From: Pyrodictiaceae archaeon
Lineage (GTDB): Archaea; Thermoproteota; Thermoprotei_A; Sulfolobales; Pyrodictiaceae
Reading direction: 5' to 3'
NCBI GenBank assembly: GCA_026986935.1
Contig: JALSNP010000083.1
Coordinates: 1-25,167 of the forward strand
DNA length: 25,167 nt
The notes beneath the pieces were generated by a model that saw only the letters and a list, made by a program, of their open reading frames with translations, did not search any database and was not told the DNA's origin. Position numbers and translations under genes: made by a program. Numbering within the stretch: position 1 is the stretch's first letter; each line of letters opens with the position of its first letter. Below are positions 12,461 to 19,975 of this stretch, one piece after another.

Positions 12461-13381
12461 ATGAGGCTTCCTTGGAAGCTCGTGGTTGAGTGGATTAGTG
12501 AGGGAGAGGGCTGTTTTCGCGAAATAGTGAGGGTCTTGGCAGAGAAGCGTACTAGGTTCCAGGAGGTGCTAGTGGCGGAGCTTAGTGGTCTCGGTAAGTC
12601 GCTGGTAATTGATGGCAAGATCCAGAGCAGTATAAGTGATGAGCATTGGTACCATGAGGCACTCGTTCATCCCGTCATGATTGCTCATCCCAGTCCTCGT
12701 AGAGTGCTAGTGCTTGGAGGCGGGGAGGGAGCAACTATACGCGAGGTGTTGAAGCACAGGAGCGTGGAGAGAGTTGTTATGGTTGATGTTGATCGCGATG
12801 TGGTCGAGTTCGCGAAAAAGTATCTCGTAGAGTGGCATCAAGGAGCCTTTAGCGATCAACGCGTAGAGCTAGTTATAGGTGATGGACGCAAGTACGTAGC
12901 CGAGGCCTCAAAAAGGGGGGAAAGCTTTGACGTGGTCATACTAGACCTAGTGGATCCCACCGAGGCAGGGCCAGCGGCTAGGCTTTACACAGTGGAGTTC
13001 TATAAGCTAGTCAAAGAACTCATAGGCGATAAGGGAGTAATGGTTACACAGGCGACATCGCCTGCCCTTACTCCCCGCGTCTACACAGTGATAAGAAATA
13101 CTATAGCCAGGGTGTTCAGGCTTAGCATCCCCTATGTAACATATGTTAGGAGCTATAACGGGCTATGGGGATTCGTGGCAGGGTCTGATACTATTGACCC
13201 AAGACAATTAAGCAAAGAGGACATCGAAAAAAGAATAAGGGATAGAGTGACTCAGCCACTACGATTCTACGACCCTGAGACACATGTATGGCTCTTCACA
13301 TTACCTAGACCAGTAAGAGAGTTATTAGAAAACATAAAGGAGTACGCGACCGATAACAACCCGGTATACGTGCCGGTGTAG
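12461..13381 (+). CDS. speE: spermidine synthase / polyamine aminopropyltransferase
   Basis: Transfers an aminopropyl group from decarboxylated S-adenosylmethionine to putrescine, agmatine or a longer polyamine; hyperthermophiles use the products to stabilise nucleic acids. Visible motifs: the N-terminal beta-barrel with FQEVLVAE and DGKIQSSISDEHWYHEALVHP, the nucleotide-binding GGGEGATIRE (86-95), an acidic VDVDRDVVE strand end, and the catalytic-loop region LDLVDPTEAGPAARLYTVEFY. Length (306 aa) is normal. ATG 12461 matches the family N-terminus; TTG 12455 has better spacing from GGAGAGG (12442-12448) and would add two residues. The frame upstream of 12440 is not family-like. Acceptor specificity is not determinable here. 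Confidence 0.93.
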   Translation: MRLPWKLVVEWISEGEGCFREIVRVLAEKRTRFQEVLVAELSGLGKSLVIDGKIQSSISDEHWYHEALVHPVMIAHPSPRRVLVLGGGEGATIREVLKHRSVERVVMVDVDRDVVEFAKKYLVEWHQGAFSDQRVELVIGDGRKYVAEASKRGESFDVVILDLVDPTEAGPAARLYTVEFYKLVKELIGDKGVMVTQATSPALTPRVYTVIRNTIARVFRLSIPYVTYVRSYNGLWGFVAGSDTIDPRQLSKEDIEKRIRDRVTQPLRFYDPETHVWLFTLPRPVRELLENIKEYATDNNPVYVPV

Positions 13382-13469
13382 ACTAATAGCATACACGCCT
13401 TACCCGGCGAGTAAAAAATAAGGGGAGCAAAAACGTGACACAAATACTATAATGGCGATATGGCTGGGC

Positions 13470-13598
13470 GCCGGGGTGGCCGAGCGGTCCAAGGCGGTGG
13501 GCTCGAGACCACGAGTTTTCCGGCTCCCCTATCATAGGAGGCGGGAGACCCACTGCCCCGCAAGGGGCGCGCGGGTTCAAATCCCGCCCCCGGCGCCA
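13470..13598 (+). tRNA. tRNA-Ser (anticodon CGA) with intron
   Basis: Acceptor GCCGGGG (13470-13476) pairs with CCCCGGC (13588-13594); discriminator G13595 and CCA are encoded. The spliced anticodon arm is GTGGG CTCGAGA CCCAC, anticodon CGA. A 40-nt intron (13508-13547) interrupts it between positions 37 and 38. A long variable arm (CTGCCCCGCAAGGGGC region) and a T-arm GCGGG TTCAAAT CCCGC complete the serine type. A TATA-like ACTATAATGG lies just upstream at about 13446-13455. Confidence 0.95.
13508..13547 (+). other. archaeal tRNA-Ser intron
   Basis: Forty bases inserted at the canonical 37/38 position. The motif GAGACC occurs at both exon-intron borders, so the exact cut is fixed by the expected bulge-helix-bulge structure rather than by sequence alone. 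It would be removed by the archaeal splicing endonuclease. Confidence 0.8.
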
Positions 13599-13664
13599 CA
13601 CCTTAAGCTACAAAAACTCCTCCCCTTACTCCCTAGAAACTACAGAATACATGGGTACCAGGGT

Positions 13665-13752
13665 GCGGGGGTGCCCGAGCCAGGTCAAAGGGGGCGGGCT
13701 GAGGACCCGCTGGCGTAGGCCTGCGTGGGTTCAAATCCCACCCCCCGCACCA
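13665..13752 (+). tRNA. tRNA-Leu (anticodon GAG)
   Basis: Acceptor GCGGGGG (13665-13671) pairs with CCCCCGC (13742-13748); discriminator A and CCA encoded. Anticodon stem GCGGG/CCCGC with loop CTGAGGA gives GAG. The body is almost identical to tRNA-Leu(TAA) at 9859-9946, differing mainly in the anticodon loop and a few arm bases, which suggests duplication. No intron. Confidence 0.97.
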
Positions 13753-14130
13753 CTCGCCACTCCTCCTCTAGTTCCTGGCTTGATCCGTGATAGAGGAGTC
13801 GTAACAATCTATCTCGCGGAGTACTCTATACTAGGTTATCCTAGATGCTGAGGATTCGGATTTCTCTCGTTTCTTGCCTCAAGTTCTTGTGATACTTATG
13901 TTATTTTTTGTCTTGTTGTACTAGTTTCGCTTGTATCGTTATCTTTGCTCATAGTATAAGTTTTCTCGTGCCCTGCGGGAAGTTTTCTTATAATTTCTCG
14001 ACTAAGGTGGAAGCGTTATGAGGCTGTTTACGTCTTATGGTGGCGTTTTTGCATCCTTGTAAGTCGGGGGCAGTGGTAATGGTTATAAAAAGCGTGTTGT
14101 AGGGTATGTGGCTCGTGATCTCTCAGTCTC
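13753..14130. other. gene-free stretch after tRNA-Leu(GAG)
   Basis: Mostly T-rich on the plus strand, without a credible gene. An 8-bp perfect inverted repeat, CTCCTCTA (13763-13770) with TAGAGGAG (13791-13798), follows the tRNA. A 14-codon frame at 14018-14062 behind GGTGG is too short to call. The T-rich tracts could terminate the tRNA transcripts; the region also lies downstream of the convergent winged-helix gene. Confidence 0.5.
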
Positions 14131-14679
14131 TTAGCCTTCTAGGTGTTCTCGTAGAAGTTTTACAGCCTCGTCATAGAGCTGTGGTGGTTCTAGGCCTTTT
14201 AGCTCCTCTAGCTTCCTTGCAAGCTCCTCTTCTCTTATAGCGTATCTAAGCCACGTGGTTAGGTACCCGGTGCGTAGTACATAGCTTAGCTCTTCGGGCT
14301 CGACGAGACCATATACTATAGCTGCTGCTAGTTGTCTCTTGTTCCTTATCCTCAGAGGGACTACTGAGCCGCGTACGAAGAAGTAGAAGGGTTCTATTAG
14401 TTGCTCGCTAGGCTTTGGTACTGATTCCTCAAGGGCTAGTTCTTCCCTACCCGGCTCTTTCTCGCCCCCTCGTAGTAGTTGGAGGGCTTTCTCTGTTATT
14501 CTTGCTGTGGCGCCTATTCGTTCTACGAGGCCGTTTCTCTCTAGCTCTGTTAAGTACTTCCTAACGGTTGACGATCTTAGGCCGATGGAGGTGGCTATTG
14601 TCTGTACGTCTGCCTCCTTTTTCTCAGCTAGTATTTCTAGTATCCTTCTCTTTGACTCGGTTAGGTTTTCTAGGCTCAA
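14131..14679 (-). CDS. winged-helix protein with DUF5752-like C-terminal domain
   Basis: A 182-residue protein, likely a DNA-binding regulator. Residues 5-72 form a winged helix: LTESKRRILEILAEK, the recognition region IATSIGLRSSTVRKYLTELER, and the wing GLVERIGATARITEKA. After a Glu-rich linker, residues about 93-182 begin FYFFVRGSVVPLRIRNKRQL. They continue with a helical part containing YVLRTGYLTTWLRYAIREEELARKLEEL, reminiscent of DUF5752-like domains; that call is tentative. TTG 14679 is the start used; a TATA-like stretch lies near 14735-14745. It follows the HerA-like ATPase gene by 80 bases on the same strand, so joint regulation is possible. Confidence 0.65.
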   Translation of the reverse strand: MSLENLTESKRRILEILAEKKEADVQTIATSIGLRSSTVRKYLTELERNGLVERIGATARITEKALQLLRGGEKEPGREELALEESVPKPSEQLIEPFYFFVRGSVVPLRIRNKRQLAAAIVYGLVEPEELSYVLRTGYLTTWLRYAIREEELARKLEELKGLEPPQLYDEAVKLLREHLEG

Positions 14680-14759
14680 GGGAGGATACCCACTCTCTTT
14701 CCTTCCACTTACACTCTCTACCAGATGAGATCTAGTTTAAAGATAATACGGTACGGGCA

Positions 14760-16193
14760 CTACGTGCAGCTAGCATCAAGGCTTATAGATGCTATGACTG
14801 GCGCTCCTTGGCTAGTAAGCACTATGGCCTCTCCCGGTTTTAGCGAAGACACAGTCTCTCCTAGTTCCCTCGAGCCGATAATGTGGCTGAGAAACTCTCT
14901 ATCCTTTTCACCAACTATGCGGTGGATTATCAGTGTGTTTAGATTCGCTTGTGCAGCTATAGGCAGAGTTGAGGGGGCATGTGTTATAATTATGAGGCCT
15001 AGTCTATACTTCCTAGCCTCTTGTAGTATGGTAGGTACTATGTCTAAGTCGAGAAGGTTATGTGCCTCCTCAACTATAACCACTAGGCCTGAACCACTAT
15101 AGTGTTTTATTCTTGAGAAGTATACGCCATAGAGGAGGAAATATGCATAAAGACGCCTAGCTCTCAGAGAATGGATAGATGATAGATCAACCACCGTTAC
15201 TCCGTCAGGGCTTGAGAACAGTTGGGGAAAGTTACCGAAAACCGAGAAAAGATCCTCATACCCACTCGTTATAAAGATCTGTATCCTTCTTAGAAGCGCA
15301 GCCCATATCTCCTTCTCAGACCTGGTAATCCAGTTACTTGAAGCCTCCTCGTATGCCTCGAGAAGGAGTAAGTATAAGTCCCTTAGCCCGCTGTCCTTAC
15401 CAAGGCTTTTGGACTCGAAAGCCCTACTTATAGCATTAAACACTGTTGAGCCGAGGGCCTTCTCTGTTTCTCGGAGCTCGCTGGGAGATAAGACACCGGA
15501 TACTAGTGCTAGTATTAGGGATAAGATTGATGACTGGAAAGGGCTGAGACTAAGCACTCGTTCAAGAATATCAAGGGATACTTCAAGAGGCATATCGCTA
15601 TTAACTAGCGGGAGCCTAGGCATTGAGGGATAGCTAAGAATTCTCAGCCTTGTATTGTAGCGATCTAGTAGCGAAGCATATTCCCCGTGCCAATCAAGCA
15701 CAAGGACTCCCTGGCCTAGGGACGCGAGGCAGCGCGCAAGTCTTGCAGCAGTATGTGTCTTCCCCGAACCAGTTGATCCGAGAATCCATATGTGTCTCCA
15801 AACGTCGTCAAGCCCTATGGGGAGCTTTTTGGAACCCACTAGGCCTAGTACGAGATAATCCTCTTTCTCGTACTTTGGCAACCCCATGTCAAGGAAACCG
15901 ACATCGGCTGGCGGAGGGGGGAGTAGAACGCCATCCGTACACTCTCTTATGCTCCTCGCACTCTCTATGACGAGACCGGGTGCTTCGAGAAGAGCAGATG
16001 TAATATCGCTCCCCACCTCTATATAGGAGTAACACGTACCCCTTACACACTTATATACATATTTCGCACCAATATTGTTAAGCAACCTATAATAACTGCT
16101 GAGGAACTTGTAGAAATTCCTCGAATACCTTCTCACACAGAACACTCTCCTCCCAAGAACATCGCGAAACCAATTAATCACTAAACGTCCCAT
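14760..16193 (-). CDS. HerA/DUF87-type ATPase
   Basis: A 477-residue P-loop ATPase of the HerA-FtsK class, hexameric pumps that translocate DNA or proteins. The first 110 residues are poorly conserved and basic. Then come GLVGSKKLPIGLDD (117-130), Walker A GSTGSGKT (139-146), the family motif VLDWHGEYASLL (165-176, Walker-B-like region of the DxHGEY type), and a second acidic motif VVIVEEAHNLLD. Next is the sensor-like region LIIITHAPSTLP, ending with GEAIVLTSQGAP. No nurA nuclease, mre11 or rad50 gene is adjacent, so it may not be the canonical end-resection HerA. ATG 16193 has GGAG 5 nt upstream; its promoter probably overlaps the inverted repeat at 16232-16258. Confidence 0.8.
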   Translation of the reverse strand: MGRLVINWFRDVLGRRVFCVRRYSRNFYKFLSSYYRLLNNIGAKYVYKCVRGTCYSYIEVGSDITSALLEAPGLVIESARSIRECTDGVLLPPPPADVGFLDMGLPKYEKEDYLVLGLVGSKKLPIGLDDVWRHIWILGSTGSGKTHTAARLARCLASLGQGVLVLDWHGEYASLLDRYNTRLRILSYPSMPRLPLVNSDMPLEVSLDILERVLSLSPFQSSILSLILALVSGVLSPSELRETEKALGSTVFNAISRAFESKSLGKDSGLRDLYLLLLEAYEEASSNWITRSEKEIWAALLRRIQIFITSGYEDLFSVFGNFPQLFSSPDGVTVVDLSSIHSLRARRLYAYFLLYGVYFSRIKHYSGSGLVVIVEEAHNLLDLDIVPTILQEARKYRLGLIIITHAPSTLPIAAQANLNTLIIHRIVGEKDREFLSHIIGSRELGETVSSLKPGEAIVLTSQGAPVIASISLDASCT

Positions 16194-16231
16194 AATCTCC
16201 TACAGTATAAGAACTCAAGCCAGTTAGAGAG

Positions 16232-16258
16232 GCGAGAACAAGTATTCCCTGTTCTCGC
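16232..16258. promoter_or_regulatory. 9-bp perfect inverted repeat in a divergent promoter region
   Basis: GCGAGAACA (16232-16240) and TGTTCTCGC (16250-16258) are exact reverse complements around 9 nt. The repeat lies between the HerA-like gene (leftward) and the ABC-2 pair (rightward). A minus-strand TATA-like GCTTATAGAGC overlaps its right edge, so it would sit at the transcription start of the HerA-like gene. A plus-strand GGGTATATTATG (about 16313-16324) may serve the ABC genes. Operator role is inferred. Confidence 0.5.
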
Positions 16259-16377
16259 TCTATAAGCGGCGAACATAGACTAGCAACTCGGAGATTGCAG
16301 ATTAACCTAGTAGGGTATATTATGTAATAGATCGTATAAGCTCCTAGCTAGTTCCACTAGAGTAGCCGGGTGATGTT

Positions 16378-17400
16378 TTGGATAAATCAAGTGGGTACGA
16401 TATTGTTGTAGAGAATCTTGTGAAAAAGTATGGGGATTTACTAGCTGTAAGAGGTGTCAGTTTCAGGGTTAAACGTGGCGAGATATTCGGGTTCCTAGGC
16501 CCTAATGGTGCTGGTAAGACCACTACAATACACGTATTGGCCACCCTTATTAAGCCTACATCGGGGAGGGCCGTTGTTGCCGGATACGATGTAGTGCGCG
16601 AGCCGATGAAGGTCCGTAGATCAATAGGCATAGTTTTTCAAGACCCTAGCTTGGATGACCAGCTTACAGCGTACGAGAACATGTATATGCATGGCCGGAT
16701 ATATGGTCTGCGCGGCGAGGCCCTTGAGGAGAGAATCGAGCAACTACTACGCTTCGTTGAGCTATACGAGCATAGGAATAGGCAGGTCAGGTACTTCTCC
16801 GGGGGCATGAGGAGAAGATTAGAGATAGCTAGAGCCCTCTTACACGAGCCACAAGTACTTTTCCTCGATGAGCCAACGATCGGGCTGGACCCGCACACCA
16901 GGGCCCATATCTGGGAGTACATAACAAGGCTTAGGAAAGAGAGCAGGGTCACAATATTTCTCACGACGCACTATATGGATGAGGCGGAGAAGCTCTGCGA
17001 CCGCATAGCGATAATAGACCATGGGAAAATAATTGCTGAGGGCACACCCGAGCAGCTCAAATCAATAATAGGTAGTGATGTAGTGTACCTACGCCTCTCG
17101 GCGAGGAGCGAAAAGGATCCGTGCAGTATCCTCGATATCCCCAACACTATAAAGGAGTGTAAGCTCCTAAGCGACGACAGAGTTGCACTAAAAGTCGCCA
17201 ATGCCACAGAGGCAATACCCCTAATACTATCCATTGCCTCGAGCAAAGGGCTAAGAATAGCCGAGGTAAGCTACCACAAGCCAAGCCTTAACGACGTCTT
17301 CCTATACCTCACTGGCAGGGAGCTTAGAGACGAGGAGGTAGGCGGGCTAGAGAACCTCTTCATCAAAGCCCGGGCCCTGATGAGGAGGGGGAGACTATGA
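16378..17400 (+). CDS. ABC-2 type transporter ATP-binding protein (DrrA-like)
   Basis: Cytosolic ATPase of an export system, 340 aa. Walker A GPNGAGKTTT at 41-50, Q-loop VFQDPSLDDQLTAYEN, signature YFSGGMRRRLEIARALL, Walker B VLFLDEPTIGLDPHTR and switch TTHYMDEAEKLCDRIAIIDHG are all intact. A C-terminal regulatory part of about 110 residues is typical of DrrA/CcmA-type exporters of drugs, lipids or polysaccharides. TTG 16378 is the start because it follows GGTGA closely and the family N-terminus begins there. Its last bases overlap the permease gene (ATGA), so the two are translationally coupled. Substrate unknown. Confidence 0.9.
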   Translation: MDKSSGYDIVVENLVKKYGDLLAVRGVSFRVKRGEIFGFLGPNGAGKTTTIHVLATLIKPTSGRAVVAGYDVVREPMKVRRSIGIVFQDPSLDDQLTAYENMYMHGRIYGLRGEALEERIEQLLRFVELYEHRNRQVRYFSGGMRRRLEIARALLHEPQVLFLDEPTIGLDPHTRAHIWEYITRLRKESRVTIFLTTHYMDEAEKLCDRIAIIDHGKIIAEGTPEQLKSIIGSDVVYLRLSARSEKDPCSILDIPNTIKECKLLSDDRVALKVANATEAIPLILSIASSKGLRIAEVSYHKPSLNDVFLYLTGRELRDEEVGGLENLFIKARALMRRGRL

Positions 17401-18191
17401 GCGGTGAAACACTAGGCGGGGGCACAGCCCTAGACGCAGTATATGTTATGGCCTATAGGCAGATCAAGCGATTCCTAAGAGCACCATCAAGAATAGTATC
17501 ATCGGTAATCAATCCTATAGTATGGATAGTATTCTTCGGCCTAGGCTGGGCCTCGGCCTTCAAAGTGCCCGGGATAACCCGAGTATTAGGCGGTGTGGAC
17601 TACGTAACCTACCTCGTTCCAGGAGTCATAGCGATGTCAGTGTTCACGGGAGGCTTCCTAAGCGGTATCTCAATAATATTTGATCGCCAGTTCGGCTTCC
17701 TAAAAGAAGTCCTAGTAGCCCCTACACCTCGATGGGCAGCACTCCTTGGCAGAGTGATAGGAGACGGGCTCATAGCAACACTACAGGCAGCAATTATAGC
17801 GCTGCTTAGCATCCCTCTGGTAACCATAAGAGTCGATGGCCTACTCTTAGCAATGGTGTACGCCTACATGGTAGCAATAGCCTTCGCCGGTATGGGGGTG
17901 TTAATAGCGTCTAAACTAAACAGCCACGAAGCATTCCAAATGATTATGAGCTTCCTGCTCATGCCCCTACTATTCCTCAGCGGAGCCTTCTACCCAATAA
18001 AATACATGCCAAGCTGGATGAAGGTACTAGCATACTTAGACCCACTAACCTATGGTGTCGACGGGATACGCTACCTATTAACAAGCGTGACACAAATAGG
18101 GCTAATCATAGACACGGCTGCACTATTAGCACTAGATGCAGTATTCCTAGCAATAGCCTCAATAGTATTCGAGAAAATGACCATAGACTAG
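17397..18191 (+). CDS. ABC-2 type transporter permease (DrrB-like)
   Basis: Membrane subunit partnering the preceding ATPase, 264 aa with about six hydrophobic segments. Family features include the N-terminal amphipathic stretch MAYRQIKRFLRAPSRIVSSV, the cytoplasmic loop FDRQFGFLKEVLVAPTPRWAALLGR (about 95-120), and the C-terminal signature LSGAFYPIKYMPSWMKVLAYLDPLTYGVDGIRYLL. The start overlaps the ATPase stop by 4 bases. Together they would form a two-component exporter. Confidence 0.9.
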   Translation: MSGETLGGGTALDAVYVMAYRQIKRFLRAPSRIVSSVINPIVWIVFFGLGWASAFKVPGITRVLGGVDYVTYLVPGVIAMSVFTGGFLSGISIIFDRQFGFLKEVLVAPTPRWAALLGRVIGDGLIATLQAAIIALLSIPLVTIRVDGLLLAMVYAYMVAIAFAGMGVLIASKLNSHEAFQMIMSFLLMPLLFLSGAFYPIKYMPSWMKVLAYLDPLTYGVDGIRYLLTSVTQIGLIIDTAALLALDAVFLAIASIVFEKMTID

Positions 18192-18233
18192 CCCCAGTCC
18201 TAAACAGGCACGGAATACAGAGAAATAGGGGAT

Positions 18234-18312
18234 TGGTGCGGCGGCCGGGATTTGAACCCGGGATCACCGGCTTGGAAGGCCGGCGTCCTAGTCCAGGCTA
18301 GACGACCGCCGC
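18234..18312 (-). tRNA. tRNA-Gly (anticodon TCC)
   Basis: On the minus strand acceptor GCGGCGG (18312-18306) pairs with CCGCCGC (18244-18238). Anticodon stem CCGGC/GCCGG encloses CTTCCAA, anticodon TCC. T-arm CCGGG TTCAAAT CCCGG; discriminator A and CCA encoded. No intron. Confidence 0.97.
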
Positions 18313-18497
18313 GCCCCCACTCCATGATCGAAGTCTTATACACCCCTCCAGGGGTATATTTGCCTTGGTGGTGCTGAGAAGAGGGTCTCTTGACCAAGAG
18401 CCGGGATGAAGATAGCCGGAAAAGCTGAGGAAAGCATCATTGAGCTAAGTGATAAGTCTTAAGAAGGGGGCCTCTATTACGTGTAATTTTCACGGGT

Positions 18498-18569
18498 GCC
18501 GCCGTAGCTCAGCGGGAGAGCGCCCGGCTGAAGACCGGGCGGTCCGGGGTTCGAATCCCCGCGGCGGCA
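18498..18569 (+). tRNA. tRNA-Phe (anticodon GAA)
   Basis: Acceptor GCCGCCG (18498-18504) pairs with CGGCGGC (18562-18568), discriminator A18569. Anticodon stem CCCGG/CCGGG encloses CTGAAGA, anticodon GAA. T-arm CGGGG TTCGAAT CCCCG. Unlike the other tRNA genes here it does not encode CCA (CTA follows), so the end must be added by nucleotidyltransferase. Confidence 0.96.
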
Positions 18570-18777
18570 CTAGCACCTCCCTCCCCATGTATACAATAAA
18601 TTAGAGATTTTCGTCCCTCCTCCTGGTCTCAGACACGCCATCTCTGTCCAAGGCCTCTTCTTAGTCAGACTCCTTCTTGGTATCCAAGTACCCTGTACCC
18701 TGGGCAAGTGGTTTAATAGGAGGTATAGAGTTATGCGTGTTGAGGGATGGGATAGCCTACTAGTAAGGTTATAGGAA

Positions 18778-18786
18778 TATTTTTAA
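18778..18786 (+). promoter_or_regulatory. TATA-like box for the S13 operon leader
   Basis: TATTTTTAA centred about 27 bases before the ATG at 18809, the usual distance from an archaeal TATA box to the first transcribed base. Transcription is therefore expected to begin at about 18806-18809. Confidence 0.5.
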
Positions 18787-18808
18787 CCAATTTAGACCAG
18801 TGGTTGCA

Positions 18809-18873
18809 ATGATGAGGACTTGCCCATTCGAGCCCCGGGTCTTCGGGGCCTTGATGCCTACCGTGGCGGCTGA
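18809..18873 (+). ncRNA. candidate box C/D-like RNA in the S13 operon leader
   Basis: ATGATGA at 18809-18815 is a perfect box C and CTGA at 18870-18873 a perfect box D, 65 bases end to end, a normal archaeal C/D sRNA size. Flanking TGC and GCA can form a short terminal stem. A partial C' (TGATGC, 18852-18857) is present, but no clear D'. A GC-rich hairpin in the middle is not typical. The same bases form a 26-codon reading frame, so a leaderless regulatory peptide is the alternative. Confidence 0.4.
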
Positions 18874-18896
18874 GCAGCTTCACTTATAGAGGGGGG

Positions 18897-19388
18897 TTGT
18901 ATAGGCTTTTCCGCGGGACGTGGGTAGCGAGGTGGTATGGGCTGAGCGAGCAGTATAGGTATATCGTTAGGATTGCTGGTACAGATATACCAGGAGACCT
19001 AAAAGTACCATATGGTTTAGCGTTGATAAAAGGCGTAGGCGTGAATCTTGCTCTTGCGCTTTGTCGCTTGCTCGGTATTGATCCGAATAAGCGCATAGGT
19101 TTTCTAACCGATGCAGAGGTGGAGAAGATAGAGAGCGCGCTCGCTAACCCAGTAGCTGTAGGCATACCGGCTTGGATGCTTAACCGTAGAAAGGACTATG
19201 AGACTGGCAAGGATCTGCACCTAATAGGCGCCGACCTGATATACTATGTACGTCGCGACATAGAGAGGGAGAAGAGGATAAAGAGCTGGAGAGGTATACG
19301 CCACGCACTAGGGCTCAAGGTGCGTGGCCAGAGAACGGCTACTACTGGCCGCTTAGGTATGACGATCGGTGTGAAGAGGAGGAGGTAA
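18897..19388 (+). CDS. rps13: 30S ribosomal protein S13
   Basis: Small-subunit head protein that contacts the large subunit and P-site tRNA. YRYIVRIAGTDIPGDLKVPY, then GVGVNLALALCRLLGIDPNKRIGFLTD and the basic tail SWRGIRHALGLKVRGQRTATTGR are the archaeal S13 pattern. TTG 18897 follows a G-rich purine run and gives 163 residues. Archaeal S13 usually begins about where SEQYRYIV starts, residue 17 here. A CTG at 18942 stands in front of that point with GAGGTGGT 5 nt upstream, so a CTG start giving about 148 residues is a real alternative. First gene of the operon. Confidence 0.93.
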   Translation: MYRLFRGTWVARWYGLSEQYRYIVRIAGTDIPGDLKVPYGLALIKGVGVNLALALCRLLGIDPNKRIGFLTDAEVEKIESALANPVAVGIPAWMLNRRKDYETGKDLHLIGADLIYYVRRDIEREKRIKSWRGIRHALGLKVRGQRTATTGRLGMTIGVKRRR

Positions 19389-19404
19389 AAGAGGTGAGTA
19401 ATGA

Positions 19405-19947
19405 ATGGGCGATCCAAAGAAGCCTAGGAAGACGTGGGTCGGTCCTAAGCATCCCTGGATAAAGGAGCGGCTAGTAAAAGAGATAGAACTAGTAGGCAAG
19501 TACGGGTTACGCAACAAGAGGGAACTATGGAAGCTTGAGACACTTGCACGCTACTTTAGGCATCGTGCACGACGACTACTAGCCTTATCCCCCGAGGCTA
19601 GGGAGAGGCAAGCAAAGTTCCTTCTAGCCAAGCTCCACGAGCTAGGGGTTCTTCCCGAGAACGCTACTCTCGACGATGTCCTAGGCCTAACTGCTGAGCA
19701 CTTTCTTGAGAGAAGGCTTCAGACCATAGTCTATAAGAAGGGCCTGGCCCGTTCAATCTATGAGGCCCGCCAACTAATCGTTCACGGTCATATAGCTATA
19801 GCTGGGAGGCGTATCAGAAGCCCCGGGTACCTAGTCAAGAAGCATGAGGAGGACTTAATTGATTATGCTCCCACAAGCCCTCTTAGGGCACGGCTCACCG
19901 AGTCCCCGGAAGAGTCTAGCCCAGAACAAGTAGCGGGACAGGAGTAA
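19405..19947 (+). CDS. rps4: 30S ribosomal protein S4
   Basis: Primary 16S rRNA-binding protein that helps start small-subunit assembly. The archaeal N-terminus MGDPKKPRKTWVGPKHPW, the helical TLARYFRHRARRLLALS region, and the S4 RNA-binding domain RSIYEARQLIVHGHIAIAGRRIRSPGYLV (about 113-141) are present. At 180 residues it is normal for archaea, with an acidic Glu/Ser-rich tail. It follows S13 by 16 bases. Bacterial S4 represses its own operon through a leader RNA; whether this happens here is unknown. Confidence 0.97.
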   Translation: MGDPKKPRKTWVGPKHPWIKERLVKEIELVGKYGLRNKRELWKLETLARYFRHRARRLLALSPEARERQAKFLLAKLHELGVLPENATLDDVLGLTAEHFLERRLQTIVYKKGLARSIYEARQLIVHGHIAIAGRRIRSPGYLVKKHEEDLIDYAPTSPLRARLTESPEESSPEQVAGQE

Positions 19948-19975
19948 CAGGGCTAAGGGAGTGGGGTAGGTAGTC

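Larger units (their letters stand above)
18570..18896 (+). other. leader region of the ribosomal/RNAP operon
   Basis: About 330 bases before S13 with no ordinary gene. A 14-codon frame at 18733-18774 follows a good AGGAGGT at 18718-18724. A TATA-like stretch at 18778-18786 is followed at the expected distance by ATGATGA (18809), which opens both a box C/D-like RNA (18809-18873) and a 26-residue frame (18809-18889). The latter ends 7 bases before the S13 TTG. A GCCCCG/CGGGGC hairpin (about 18831-18848) lies inside. Confidence 0.6.

Noticed and set aside
13383..13851. Overlapping open frames on both strands of 60-90 residues
   Set aside because: They run through the tRNA-Ser and tRNA-Leu genes; their translations are merely tRNA sequence read as codons.
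14018..14062. 14-codon frame after GGTGG
   Set aside because: Too short and isolated to support as a gene.
18200..18397. 65-residue minus-strand frame
   Set aside because: It crosses tRNA-Gly and has no recognisable features.
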